The translations under genes and the position numbers were made by a program. A DNA stretch of 64,000 nt from Streptomyces sedi (GTDB lineage Bacteria > Actinomycetota > Actinomycetes > Streptomycetales > Streptomycetaceae). Below, one piece after another: positions 18,218 to 26,591 of this stretch (positions are counted from its first letter, which is position 1; every line of letters begins with the position of its first letter). The notes below the pieces were generated by a model. It did no database searches. It had not been told where the DNA came from and was given only the letters and a program-made list of their open reading frames with translations. The DNA is taken from positions 1 through 64,000 of the forward strand of contig NZ_VDGT01000007.1 in assembly GCF_006335015.1 (NCBI RefSeq), given 5' to 3'.

Positions 18218-18848
18218 CGCCGGCCTCCTCGTACACCGCGTCCAGCAGTGCGGGCAGCGCGGGCTCCGGCCGGTCGCCCACCGGGGCGCACCGGGGACAG
18301 CCGTGGCGGGGGATGACGGGGTGACCGTGCAAGGACATGTCCTGTTTCGCGATCCGCACCACGCGTCCCGGGTACGCGCCGGGGCGGCGCAGCATCCCCA
18401 GGGCGATACCGGCCGCCACCCGGGCGTGGGCGGGCAGATACCCGGTGGGGCCGAGTCCCGGGTCGCGGTCGTAGGCGCGGTGCACGGCCTCGGTGTCCCG
18501 ATGGTGCTGATCGTGCTGGGCGCAGCGGTCGCGGTAGCAGCCGAAGCACGGTCCGCCCGGCGGGGTAACGTGCGGGCCGACCAGCACGGCCGGGTGCTCG
18601 TCGATGACGGGCAGCCAGGGCACGCCGAGTGCGTACGCCAGCCCGTCGGCCCGTTCGCACAGTCCGGGAGCCGGCCGCCAGGAGGCGACCACCAGCGGGC
18701 CTGGCCGCTCGCGCAGCGCCCGCTCCATCGTGTCGGCGTCCACCACCCGGGCGGTGGGCAGGCTGTCGGCGAGCAGCCGCGTCACCCGCAGGCCGAACGC
18801 CCCGAGCCCGAGCAGTACGGGGGACGGTGGCGGTGTCGGTTCCACCAT
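18207..18848 (-). CDS. E1-like cyclodehydratase-partner protein (Ocin-ThiF family)
   Basis: The 213-residue product starts at ATG 18848 with GAGGAAAG about 8 bases upstream; the longer frame runs back over the precursor gene. It has a Rossmann-like start (VLLGLGAFGLRVTRLLADSL) and a four-cysteine zinc site, CFGCYRDRC and CPRC, as in TOMM cyclodehydratase partner proteins. It lacks an RRE, which is found instead in the next gene, so the two E1-like proteins probably share the work of bringing peptide to YcaO. Confidence 0.78.
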   Translation of the reverse strand: MVEPTPPPSPVLLGLGAFGLRVTRLLADSLPTARVVDADTMERALRERPGPLVVASWRPAPGLCERADGLAYALGVPWLPVIDEHPAVLVGPHVTPPGGPCFGCYRDRCAQHDQHHRDTEAVHRAYDRDPGLGPTGYLPAHARVAAGIALGMLRRPGAYPGRVVRIAKQDMSLHGHPVIPRHGCPRCAPVGDRPEPALPALLDAVYEEAGDVR

Positions 18849-18903
18849 GTCGCGTCTTTCCTCTTCCCCGGGCACGGCCCGGACGGTGCGGCGCCACCGG
18901 ACG

Positions 18904-18921
18904 GGCCGCCGCGGCGCGGCC
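18904..18921 (-). terminator. Possible attenuating hairpin after the precursor gene
   Basis: GGCCGC at 18904-18909 can pair with GCGGCC at 18916-18921 in the 104-bp gap between the precursor stop and the next start. A partial terminator here would allow more precursor than enzyme mRNA, as in many RiPP operons. The stem is only 6 bp, so this is weak. Confidence 0.3.
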
Positions 18922-18952
18922 ACGCCTCCTGGAGCTGGAGACCTCAGTGGGG

Positions 18953-19105
18953 TCAGGGGCGGGGCTTCATGAAGCAGGCCGGCAACATGCAGGCGCCGCC
19001 GCAGCTGGAGCCCTGACAGGCCAGGTCCATCGGGGTCATGGGCCCGGACTCCTCGTAGTCCTCCGCCTCCAGCTCCAGGTCCAGATCCAGTCCGTTGTCG
19101 CTCAC
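18953..19105 (-). CDS. RiPP precursor peptide with Cys-rich core
   Basis: The 50-residue peptide starts at GTG 19105 with AGGAG 7 bases upstream. The leader (residues 1 to about 21) is strongly acidic, SDNGLDLDLELEAEDYEES, with alternating Leu and Asp/Glu that suits RRE binding. The core, from about GPMTPMDLAC onward, has Cys at 30, 35, 39 and 44, Ser at 33 and 34 and Thr at 24, and ends MKPRP. The cysteines are candidates for thiazoline/thiazole formation by YcaO or for MNIO chemistry. There is no double-Gly cleavage site before the core. It heads the operon and is divergent from the ycaO gene. Confidence 0.88.
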   Translation of the reverse strand: MSDNGLDLDLELEAEDYEESGPMTPMDLACQGSSCGGACMLPACFMKPRP

Positions 19106-19132
19106 GGTGTTCTCCTTCCGACGGCACAGTGC

Positions 19133-19170
19133 TGTGCGGCGTGGCCGCCACATGGCGGCCACGCCGCACA
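19133..19170. promoter_or_regulatory. Perfect 38-bp inverted repeat in the precursor/YcaO divergent region
   Basis: TGTGCGGCGTGGCCGCCA (19133-19150), a 2-base centre, then its exact complement to 19170. It lies 28 bp upstream of the precursor start and 119 bp before the ycaO start. It could be an operator for an unlinked regulator or a strong hairpin in the precursor leader mRNA. No regulator gene is present in the cluster. Confidence 0.6.
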
Positions 19171-19288
19171 CTCTCGGAGGTCCTCCGGTCGTGCCCCGGT
19201 CCCGGGAAGACCGGCGCGGGACCGGGCCGCGACCGGGGGCGCGCGCAGGGTGGGTCCCGCTGGTCCCGTCGCGCGAGGAGTACGCCCC

Positions 19289-20614
19289 ATGGAGCACGCC
19301 CCACAGGTACCGGCGGGGCTGCGCGCCCTGGACGCCCTGGTCTCCCCGTACGGCGTGGTCTCCGGCGTCAGCGAACCCCGGCGCTCTCCCCTGCTGCCGC
19401 ACTCCTACCGCTGCTCCGCCGAGGTCGGGGAACCCGGTGTGGCGCGCGGTCTCGGCATCGGTACCCGGGCACAGGGCGGCGGGCGGGCGCCGCACTCCCC
19501 CGACCTGGCCCGTTTCCTCGCCGTCGCGGAAGCCGCCGAACGGTACGCGGGCTGCGACACCCTCGGTGAGGAACGCGTCGTGGCGAGTGCCGCCGAGCTC
19601 GCGGGCACGTGCCTGGAACCCGAGCGGTTCCCGCGCCTGTCGGCGGCCGAGTACGCCCATCCCAAGTGCCGGCTCGTGCCCTTCGATCCGCGGGCGCCGA
19701 TCCGGTGGGTGCGCGGCACGGACCTGCGCACCCGGCGGGAGCTGTGGGTCCCGGCCGCCATGGCCTGCTACGGCCTCGCCGACCCGATGGACGCCGAACG
19801 CTTCTGCTACCTCATCTCCACCGGGTACGCCGTGCACACCGACCCGGTGGAGGCGGTGCTGCGCGGCGCGCTTGAGGTCATCGAGCGGGACGCCGTCGCG
19901 GTCCTGTGGCTCCAGCGGATGGCCCTGCCCTCGCTGGCCCCCGCCGCCCTCGGGGACACCGTGCGGCACCTCGCGCGGGAGCTGGAGCAGCGGTTCGTGG
20001 AGACCTGTCTCTTCGACGCCACGGGCGACCTGGGCGTCCCCACGGTGTACTGCGTCCTGGTGGCCCCGCACGATCCCGCCGTGCGCACCGCTGTCGCGGC
20101 GGGCACCGGCCGCGACCTCGCGGACGCGGCGGTCGGGGCCGTGCTCGAAGCGGTCTCCATCATCGAGTTCCTGCACGAGCACCAGGACGAGCGGCGGGAG
20201 GAGGGGGCGGGGCCGGTCGCCGTGGAGGACATGACGGCGCTCACCGCTGCCTCCCGGTACATGGCCGCGCCGGAACGCGCCGCCGCGTTCGGTTTCCTGC
20301 TCGACGGCGCCGGGGACCGTCCGAGCCCGGCGACCGCCGCGCTGCCCGCCGACCCGGCGCGGGCGCTGCGGCAGGTCATCGGCCGGCTGGCGGACATCGG
20401 CGCCCGCCCGGTCGTCGTGGACCGCACCACCCGGGAGCTGGCCGACTGCGGGCTGACCGCCGTCAACGTGGTGATCCCGGACCTCCAGCCGATGAGCGTG
20501 GACCCGCTGGCGCAGTTCAAGGGCCACCGGCGGCTGTACGAGGCGCCGGCCCGCGCGGGACATCCGGTGCGCGCCGAGGAGGAACTCAACCCGTGGCCGC
20601 AGCCGTTCGCCTGA
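19289..20614 (+). CDS. YcaO cyclodehydratase for azoline formation
   Basis: The 441-residue protein starts at ATG 19289 with GAGGAG 8 bases upstream. It has the YcaO ATP-site helix (FLAVAEAAERYAG, SxxxExxER-like), further acidic/His motifs (ALEVIERDAVAVLWL), and LQPMSVDPLAQFKGHRR, typical of YcaO C-terminal strands. The C-terminus NPWPQPFA is Pro-rich, as in azoline-forming YcaO proteins where a PxPxP tail supports catalysis. It would phosphorylate the backbone amide during cyclisation of Cys or Ser/Thr in the precursor, with the E1-like partners encoded on the other strand. Confidence 0.9.
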   Translation: MEHAPQVPAGLRALDALVSPYGVVSGVSEPRRSPLLPHSYRCSAEVGEPGVARGLGIGTRAQGGGRAPHSPDLARFLAVAEAAERYAGCDTLGEERVVASAAELAGTCLEPERFPRLSAAEYAHPKCRLVPFDPRAPIRWVRGTDLRTRRELWVPAAMACYGLADPMDAERFCYLISTGYAVHTDPVEAVLRGALEVIERDAVAVLWLQRMALPSLAPAALGDTVRHLARELEQRFVETCLFDATGDLGVPTVYCVLVAPHDPAVRTAVAAGTGRDLADAAVGAVLEAVSIIEFLHEHQDERREEGAGPVAVEDMTALTAASRYMAAPERAAAFGFLLDGAGDRPSPATAALPADPARALRQVIGRLADIGARPVVVDRTTRELADCGLTAVNVVIPDLQPMSVDPLAQFKGHRRLYEAPARAGHPVRAEEELNPWPQPFA

Positions 20615-21062
20615 CCTGCGCCCGCGTCTGCCCCGGCGCCCCGTCCGGCCTCCGCATGACCGGCCGTCCGGGGCCGTCCTCAACCGCCGGGGCGATCCCA
20701 TGACCCTGGCTCACCTGACTCGGCTGGGCTCACCTGGCTCGGCTGGCTCCGCGGGGGCACGTTCTCCGTGCCGCTCCTCCCGCACCGTCGGCACGGCGGG
20801 ATGGTGTGCCCACCCACGCACCTGAACTGACCGCCGGTCAGGCGCGCTACAGCCGTGCGGCGCCCCCGTGCTGACCGCGAGCCAGCGGTGTCGCGCGACC
20901 GCGGGACAGGGTCGGCGCGGGGAGCGGTGGTGCCGGACCGGTGACGGCCGCGGCGGGGGCCCTGGCGAGCCGGTGGTCGCCGTCCTCCCGGGCGCCCGGG
21001 GTGTGGACGGCTCGGAAGAGAGCAGGAGTACTACCCCGGCCCCGCACACTACGGAGGTCCCC
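20615..21062 (+). other. Intergenic region without supported gene
   Basis: These 448 bp follow the ycaO stop. Reading frames through here lack gene-like structure. GGAGG at 21053-21057 belongs to the next gene. No clear terminator or repeat is seen. Confidence 0.5.
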
Positions 21063-21329
21063 ATGGACTTCGCCCCCGCCCCCGCGATCACCGCGTTCCA
21101 CGTGCGGACGCTGCTCGACTCGCCGGCCGACGACCCCGTGCTCTACGTCGACACCAAGGAGGCGCCCCGCATCGAGGTGTGGACGTCGGGCGACATCCGG
21201 CGCGCCACGATCGTGGCCACCCGGCGACAGGTCACCGGCTGGATCGGCGAGGAGCCCGACGACGAGGCGATCCACGAACTCCTGCCCCGGTTGCAGGACA
21301 TCGCCGACAGGATGGTCGGCGGCTCCTGA
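21063..21329 (+). CDS. Small protein of unknown function
   Basis: The 88-residue product starts at ATG 21063 (MDFAPAPAITAFHVRTLLDS) with GGAGG 6 bases upstream. It is soluble, acidic and without signal peptide or cysteine. The pattern VLYVDTKEAPRIEVWTSGDI then VTGWIGEEPDDEAIHELLP suggests a small alpha/beta fold. I do not recognise it. It stands alone, 448 bp after ycaO, so membership of the RiPP cluster is doubtful. Confidence 0.7.
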   Translation: MDFAPAPAITAFHVRTLLDSPADDPVLYVDTKEAPRIEVWTSGDIRRATIVATRRQVTGWIGEEPDDEAIHELLPRLQDIADRMVGGS

Positions 21330-21572
21330 GGGCGCGGCAGCGCGTGCCTAGTCGCTCTCGCCGGCGGGGCGCTTCCCGGAGCGTCGCCGCCCTGGGCGCG
21401 GCGCGGCCAGGAGGAGACGATCATCCGCCGTTCACGGGCACGCAAGCCACCGTTCGCGGCGGAAAGAAACGGTTTTGGGCGGTCCCGGCGTTGAGGGCCG
21501 CCCTCCCACCCCCGGTGGCGCGGCCCGGCGTCCGAAGCACCGCCCCAGGCAGCCGAGCAGTGAAGAGGCATC

Positions 21573-24500
21573 ATGTTTCGTTTCCGACGGCGTCGGAACC
21601 AGCGCGTCAGAGAGAGATCCGTCTCAGCGACCGTCGTCGCCGCCCTGGTGGCCGGACTCGGCGCGGTGGCGGCGGCACCGGGCTCCGCCGCCGGCGACCA
21701 GGGCGGCGACGCCTCGCGGCTCAGCCCGTTCGACGCGGTGGACCAGTTCATCGGCACCCGCCACGACACCACCCAGAACAAGGGCAACAGCGCCTACGGC
21801 AACACCTGGCCCGGTGCCACGCTGCCCTTCGGCATGGTCCAGTTCACCCCCACCACGCACCACACGCGCGGCGGCGACAACTGGGGCGGATACGAGTACG
21901 ACGCCGACCAGCTGCGCGGCTTCGGCCTCACCCGGCTCTCCGGCACCGGCTGCGCCCACAACAACGGCGCCTTCGACGTGCCGATCCTGCCGTACACCGG
22001 CCGGCTGACCGCCGACCACGGGCTGCCGACCTCGCCGGCCGACGGCATCGGCGACTACTACCTGGACTTCTCCCACGACAACGAGCACGCCGAGCCGGGC
22101 CATTACGCGGTCGGCCTCGACAACGGCACCGACGTCAGCCTGACGGCGGCCCCCCGCACCGGCGTCGCCACCTTCGACTTCCCCGACGACCGGGACTCCG
22201 CCACCCTCGTGTTCGACGTGGCCGGCTCCAACAACGGCTCCAGCGCCAGCGCCGTGACCGTCGAGGGCGACACCGTCTCCGGCTGGACCGAGACGCGCAC
22301 CGTCTGCGGCGGCGGCAGCTACCGCGTCCACTTCTCCGCCACCTTCGACACCCCCCTCGCCTCGCACGGCACCTGGAGCGGCTCCGACGTCACGCCGGGC
22401 GGCACCGAGGCCGAGTCGACGTTCTCCCACGGCTCGGGCGCCTTCGTCACCTTCCCGCGCGGCGCCGAGGTCACCGCCCGCGTCGGCGTCTCCTACGTCA
22501 GCGTGGAGAACGCCGCGCTCAACGCCTCCACCGAGGCCGGCGACCGCACCGCGGAGGAGCTGCGCGCGGAGGCCGCCGCGGCCTGGCGGGACGCCCTGTC
22601 CACCGTCGACGTCACGGGCGGCGACGACGCCCAGCGCACCGTCTTCTACACGGCGCTGTACCACGCGCTGCTGCACCCCAACCTCTACGACGACGTCAAC
22701 GGCGAGTACCTCGGCTACGACGGCACCGTCCGGCGCGTCGCCGAGGGCCGCCACCAGTACGCCACCTACTCCGGCTGGGACAGCTACCGCGGCCACGCCC
22801 AGTTGATCGCGCTGCTCTTCCCCGACGTCGGCTCGGACATCAACCAGTCCCTGACCGACCTGGCGACCCAGACCGGGCGCTGGCCCAACTGGCCGCACAA
22901 CGGCGTCTCGCAGCAGAAGATGAGCGGTGACGGCCTCCAGGTCATGCTGGCCTCGATCGACGCGTTCGGCAGCACCGACTACGACCGCGAGGCGGCGCTC
23001 GCCTCCATGGTCGCCACCCAGACGCTGCCCGCCGACGCCAGCAACCGCCCCCATCTGCACCAGTACGCCGGCCTGGGCTGGGTGGAGAGCCGCAACGGCG
23101 ATGTCGCGACCTCCAAGACGCTGGAGTACGCGATCAACGACTTCGCGATCGCCCAACTCGCCGGCAGGCTCGGAGACGAGGACAACCACCGCCGGTTCAT
23201 GACCAGGGCGCAGCACTGGCATAACGTCCTCGACCCGGAGAGCGACCACATCCGGCCCCGCGCGCGCGACGGCTTCGACCGGGACTTCGACCTCGGCGAG
23301 CGCGGCGACCAGTTCGAGCAGTCCACCGGCTACCAGTACGGCTGGCTCGTCCCGCACAACCTGGCGTCCCTGATCGAACGCCGGGGCGGCGCCGAGGCCG
23401 TCACCGAACAGCTCGACACGTTCTTCACCGAGCTGGACGCCGGCGTGTACGGCACCCCGTACTCCTACCTCAGCAACGAGGCCGTCTTCCACACGCCGTG
23501 GATCTACAACTGGCTGCGCCAGCCCGCCGGAACCACCGACGTGCTGTACCGCGCCGCCGACGAGATGTTCGACACCTCGCCGAGCGGCCTGCCCGGCAAC
23601 GACGACCTCGGCGCCCTCTCCGCCTGGTACGTCTGGGCGTCGATCGGCCTGCACCCCTCGGTGTACGGCACCGCCGACCTGGCCGTCTCCTCGCCGATGT
23701 TCCCGCGCGTGCTCATCGACAGCGCCGGTGGCGACCGCGCCATCGCCATCGACGCGCCGGGCGCCGGAACGGACCAGCGCTACATCCAGTCCCTCGCCGT
23801 CAACGGCACCGACTCCACGGCCTCCTGGCTCCCGGAGTCGTTCTCCAGGACGGGCGGCACCCTGGACTTCACCATGGGCGCCACTCCCGGCAGTTGGGGC
23901 ACGGGGGCCGACGACGTTCCCCCCTCGTACGACGCCCAGGAGGACGCGTACAACAACGTCGGCACCACGGCGGAAGGTCGCGGCGCCACCGGCATGTTGG
24001 ACGCCTCAGGCAACAGCCTCTCCCGCGACCACCTGGCCGCCGCGGGAGCCACCCCGGGCGCCGCACTGACGGTGCCGGAGACCGGCACCGTCTTCCACTG
24101 GCCGGACACCCGGGCGGGCGAGCCCGACAACTGGGTGCCGCACGGCCAGCGCGTCGACCTGGGCGGACGGCGGGGCGCCTCGGTGTCCTTCCTCGGCCTG
24201 GCCACCAACGGCCCCGCCGAGGGCACGGCGACCGTCGTCTACGCGGACGGCTCCACGCAGGAGGTTCCCGTCCAGTTCACCGACTGGACGCCGGGCACCT
24301 CCTACCGCTTCGGCAACGTTCCGGTGGTCACCGTCCCCGGCCGCAACGGCGCGGACGGCGGGCAGGACACCACCGAGGCGAAGGTCTTCGCCACCGCGCC
24401 GGCCGCCGTGGACCCGGACCTGGCCGTCGAGGCGGTGCTGCTGCCGGAGGGCTCCGACCGGGGCGTCATGCACGTCTTCGACGTGGCGCTCGGCGACACG

Positions 24501-26150
24501 GCGCCCCCGGCCCCGGACGAGACCCCCGAACGCGTGGTCCTCACCCCGGCCGCCGACCCGGCCACCGAGCAGCGGGTCACCTGGCGCAGCCGGGCGGACT
24601 CGGGCGCGGTCCAACTCCGCGCGGACGACGCGGGTGAGGCGGAGGAGGTGCGCACCGTCGAGGCCGAGGTGCTGACGGAGGCCCATGTCGGCGACGCCTC
24701 GTTCACCGGCTACACGGCCGCCCTCACCGACCTCGCCCCCGACACCCGCTACTCCTACCGGGTCGGCCACGAGGGGGCGTGGAGCCCCTGGCACGCCTTC
24801 ACCACGGCCGCCGCCGGCGCCGAACCGTTCACCTTCCTCTACTACGGCGACAACCAGCAGGGCCTGGACGACGTCTGGCCCGCCATCGCGGCGCGGGCGA
24901 ACGAGGAGTACCCGGACGCCAGGGCCGCCCTGTACGCCGGGGATCTCATCGACAACTCCCACGAGGGCGAGTGGAACACCTGGTTCGCGGCCAACCCCGC
25001 CGCCCTCGCCACCCAGCAGAACCTGGTGACGGTCGGCAACCACGAGTTCAACTCCGGCAACGGTCTGCTCCAGACCAACCGAGCGAGCTTCGTCTACCCG
25101 GCCAACGGACCGCTGCCGTCCGACGCCGGAGCGGACGCCGACCGGTACGGGGAGCATCTCGCGACGGCGCTGCGGGACACCGTGTACCACGTGGACCATC
25201 AGGACGTCAGGTTCGTGGTGCTCAACGCCAACCGAGACGACATCTGCGAACTCGCCCGCCCGGCCGACCTCGCGGACTTCGACTGCGCCGAGGCCCGCGA
25301 CATCTGGGTGCGGATGCAGGCCGTCTGGCTGGACCGGGTCCTGGAGGAGAACCCCAGCACCTGGACGGTGGTCCTGCACCACCAGCCGGTGTTCTCGGCC
25401 GGCGCGGGCCGCGACGAGCCGGACATCCGCGAGGCGTGGCTGCCCGTCTACCAGGAGCACAACGTCGACCTGGTGCTCGCGGGCCACGACCACACCTACG
25501 CGCGCGGCCATGTGGACGACGACGCGACGGACACCCCCGGCCTCACCACGGGCCCGGTGTACGTGGTGGCGGACGCCGGTGCGAAGTTCTACGACCTCCA
25601 GCCGGAGGACGACAACGTCTGGACCCGCAACGGCGCCACCCAGGTCGTCCGGGCGCAGCAGACGTCCACGTACCAGGCGATCACGGTGGAGGGCGAGACC
25701 CTGTCGTACCGCTCGGTGATCGCCCACAAGGGCGACGACCGGGCGGCTCCGGGAGCGATCGGGGACACGCTGGACAGCTTCACGGTGACCCGGTACGCGG
25801 ACGGGTCGAAGTGGGTCACCGAGGAGGGGGTGACCCCGCCGGAGCGGCCGGACGACTCGGACGGCCCGGACGGCCCCGGTGAACCGGACGGCCCGGGCGA
25901 CCCCACGGACCCCGACGGCGGGGCGGGTTCGGACGGCGGCGGTCACGCCGGCGGCCAGCTCACCCCGTCCCCCGGCACCGGTGGTCCCGGTGGCGGCGAC
26001 GGCGGTCCCGGTGGCGGCGGTCCCGGTGGCGATGGCGGCGGCTCTCCGGACGGGGGGGCGGCTCCCCTGACGGGGGCGGAGGCAAGGGCCCGCTGGCCGT
26101 CACCGGCGGTGCCGTGCTTCCCGTGCTCGGCCTCACCCTCGCGGCACTGA
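21573..26150 (+). CDS. Secreted GH92 alpha-mannosidase fused to a metallophosphatase; C-terminal anchor out of frame
   Basis: The 1525-residue protein has an Arg-rich signal peptide (hydrophobic core VVAALVAGLGAVAAAP). A GH92 region (about 50-770) contains WPGATLPFGMVQFTP, YSGWDSYRGH and LPGNDDLGALSAWYVW, typical of exo-alpha-mannosidases. After a sugar-binding-like linker and a fibronectin-like strand region, a purple-acid-phosphatase-like domain (about 1085-1330) has YYGDNQ, YAGDLIDN, VGNHEF, VLHHQPVF and LAGHDHTYAR, the metal ligands in order. A Pro/Gly/Asp linker follows. In frame the protein ends at 26150. Another frame from about 26069 to 26200 encodes LAVTG, a membrane helix and WRRRLTAR, a sortase-E-type anchor. 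One extra G in the run 26052-26058 explains the shift. Confidence 0.85.
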   Translation: MFRFRRRRNQRVRERSVSATVVAALVAGLGAVAAAPGSAAGDQGGDASRLSPFDAVDQFIGTRHDTTQNKGNSAYGNTWPGATLPFGMVQFTPTTHHTRGGDNWGGYEYDADQLRGFGLTRLSGTGCAHNNGAFDVPILPYTGRLTADHGLPTSPADGIGDYYLDFSHDNEHAEPGHYAVGLDNGTDVSLTAAPRTGVATFDFPDDRDSATLVFDVAGSNNGSSASAVTVEGDTVSGWTETRTVCGGGSYRVHFSATFDTPLASHGTWSGSDVTPGGTEAESTFSHGSGAFVTFPRGAEVTARVGVSYVSVENAALNASTEAGDRTAEELRAEAAAAWRDALSTVDVTGGDDAQRTVFYTALYHALLHPNLYDDVNGEYLGYDGTVRRVAEGRHQYATYSGWDSYRGHAQLIALLFPDVGSDINQSLTDLATQTGRWPNWPHNGVSQQKMSGDGLQVMLASIDAFGSTDYDREAALASMVATQTLPADASNRPHLHQYAGLGWVESRNGDVATSKTLEYAINDFAIAQLAGRLGDEDNHRRFMTRAQHWHNVLDPESDHIRPRARDGFDRDFDLGERGDQFEQSTGYQYGWLVPHNLASLIERRGGAEAVTEQLDTFFTELDAGVYGTPYSYLSNEAVFHTPWIYNWLRQPAGTTDVLYRAADEMFDTSPSGLPGNDDLGALSAWYVWASIGLHPSVYGTADLAVSSPMFPRVLIDSAGGDRAIAIDAPGAGTDQRYIQSLAVNGTDSTASWLPESFSRTGGTLDFTMGATPGSWGTGADDVPPSYDAQEDAYNNVGTTAEGRGATGMLDASGNSLSRDHLAAAGATPGAALTVPETGTVFHWPDTRAGEPDNWVPHGQRVDLGGRRGASVSFLGLATNGPAEGTATVVYADGSTQEVPVQFTDWTPGTSYRFGNVPVVTVPGRNGADGGQDTTEAKVFATAPAAVDPDLAVEAVLLPEGSDRGVMHVFDVALGDTAPPAPDETPERVVLTPAADPATEQRVTWRSRADSGAVQLRADDAGEAEEVRTVEAEVLTEAHVGDASFTGYTAALTDLAPDTRYSYRVGHEGAWSPWHAFTTAAAGAEPFTFLYYGDNQQGLDDVWPAIAARANEEYPDARAALYAGDLIDNSHEGEWNTWFAANPAALATQQNLVTVGNHEFNSGNGLLQTNRASFVYPANGPLPSDAGADADRYGEHLATALRDTVYHVDHQDVRFVVLNANRDDICELARPADLADFDCAEARDIWVRMQAVWLDRVLEENPSTWTVVLHHQPVFSAGAGRDEPDIREAWLPVYQEHNVDLVLAGHDHTYARGHVDDDATDTPGLTTGPVYVVADAGAKFYDLQPEDDNVWTRNGATQVVRAQQTSTYQAITVEGETLSYRSVIAHKGDDRAAPGAIGDTLDSFTVTRYADGSKWVTEEGVTPPERPDDSDGPDGPGEPDGPGDPTDPDGGAGSDGGGHAGGQLTPSPGTGGPGGGDGGPGGGGPGGDGGGSPDGGAAPLTGAEARARWPSPAVPCFPCSASPSRH

Positions 26151-26213
26151 TCGCCGGCACCGCGCTCCTCCTCTGGCGCCGCCGCCTGACGGCGCGCTGA
26201 ACCGGCACCACTC

Positions 26214-26248
26214 CCGGGTCCCCCTCACCCCCGGCGAGGGGGACCCGG
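26214..26248. terminator. Bidirectional hairpin terminator
   Basis: A perfect 13-bp stem (CCGGGTCCCCCTC at 26214-26226 pairing with 26236-26248) with a 9-base loop sits 13 bp after the restored GH92 stop (26200), between convergent genes. It supports 26200 as the original gene end. Confidence 0.75.
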
Positions 26249-26279
26249 TCAACAGGTCGGCACGGGCCGACCGTTGGCG

Positions 26280-26591
26280 CTACCGGCCGTCGCCGAGGTC
26301 GACGAGCTTCTCGAAGAAGAACTCGTGCTTCAGATAGGACACCTCGTACTCGTGTCCGGGGTAGGGCGGGATGAGCTGAGCGGCCTGGATCAGCCGCCAG
26401 CCGTCGCACAGGGCCGCCACGCCCGTGGCGTAGGGCGGTTCCTCGCTGTCGCCCGTGGTCGGCGAGGTGCGGCCGGTGCCGTCGTAGTGCGCCCAGCCGA
26501 CGACTGCGGAGTCCAGCGCGGAGGTCGACAGGTACAGCACCAGGAGCCGCTGGCGGACGGTGGACGCGGGGACGGGACGCGGGGCGCTCAT
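26280..26591 (-). CDS. Small protein coupled to PhyH dioxygenase; function unknown
   Basis: The 103-residue product starts at ATG 26591 (MSAPRPVPASTVRQRLLVLY), overlapping the dioxygenase stop as ATGA. It is soluble with a conserved-looking aromatic C-terminal half (PPYPGHEYEVSYLKHEFFFE). I do not know the family. Tight coupling suggests it works with the dioxygenase, for example as a stabilising subunit. Confidence 0.7.
   Translation of the reverse strand: MSAPRPVPASTVRQRLLVLYLSTSALDSAVVGWAHYDGTGRTSPTTGDSEEPPYATGVAALCDGWRLIQAAQLIPPYPGHEYEVSYLKHEFFFEKLVDLGDGR

Noticed and set aside
21063..21329. Small gene as a second RiPP precursor
   Set aside because: The 88-residue product has no Cys-rich core or leader pattern and lies 448 bp beyond ycaO.
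24006..25946. 646-codon minus-strand frame opposite the mannosidase-phosphatase gene
   Set aside because: Antisense shadow; the plus strand has all metal-ligand motifs.
25850..26080. Tandem repeat array in the Gly/Pro/Asp coding tail
   Set aside because: It is a low-complexity protein linker in the mannosidase-phosphatase, not a CRISPR or satellite repeat.
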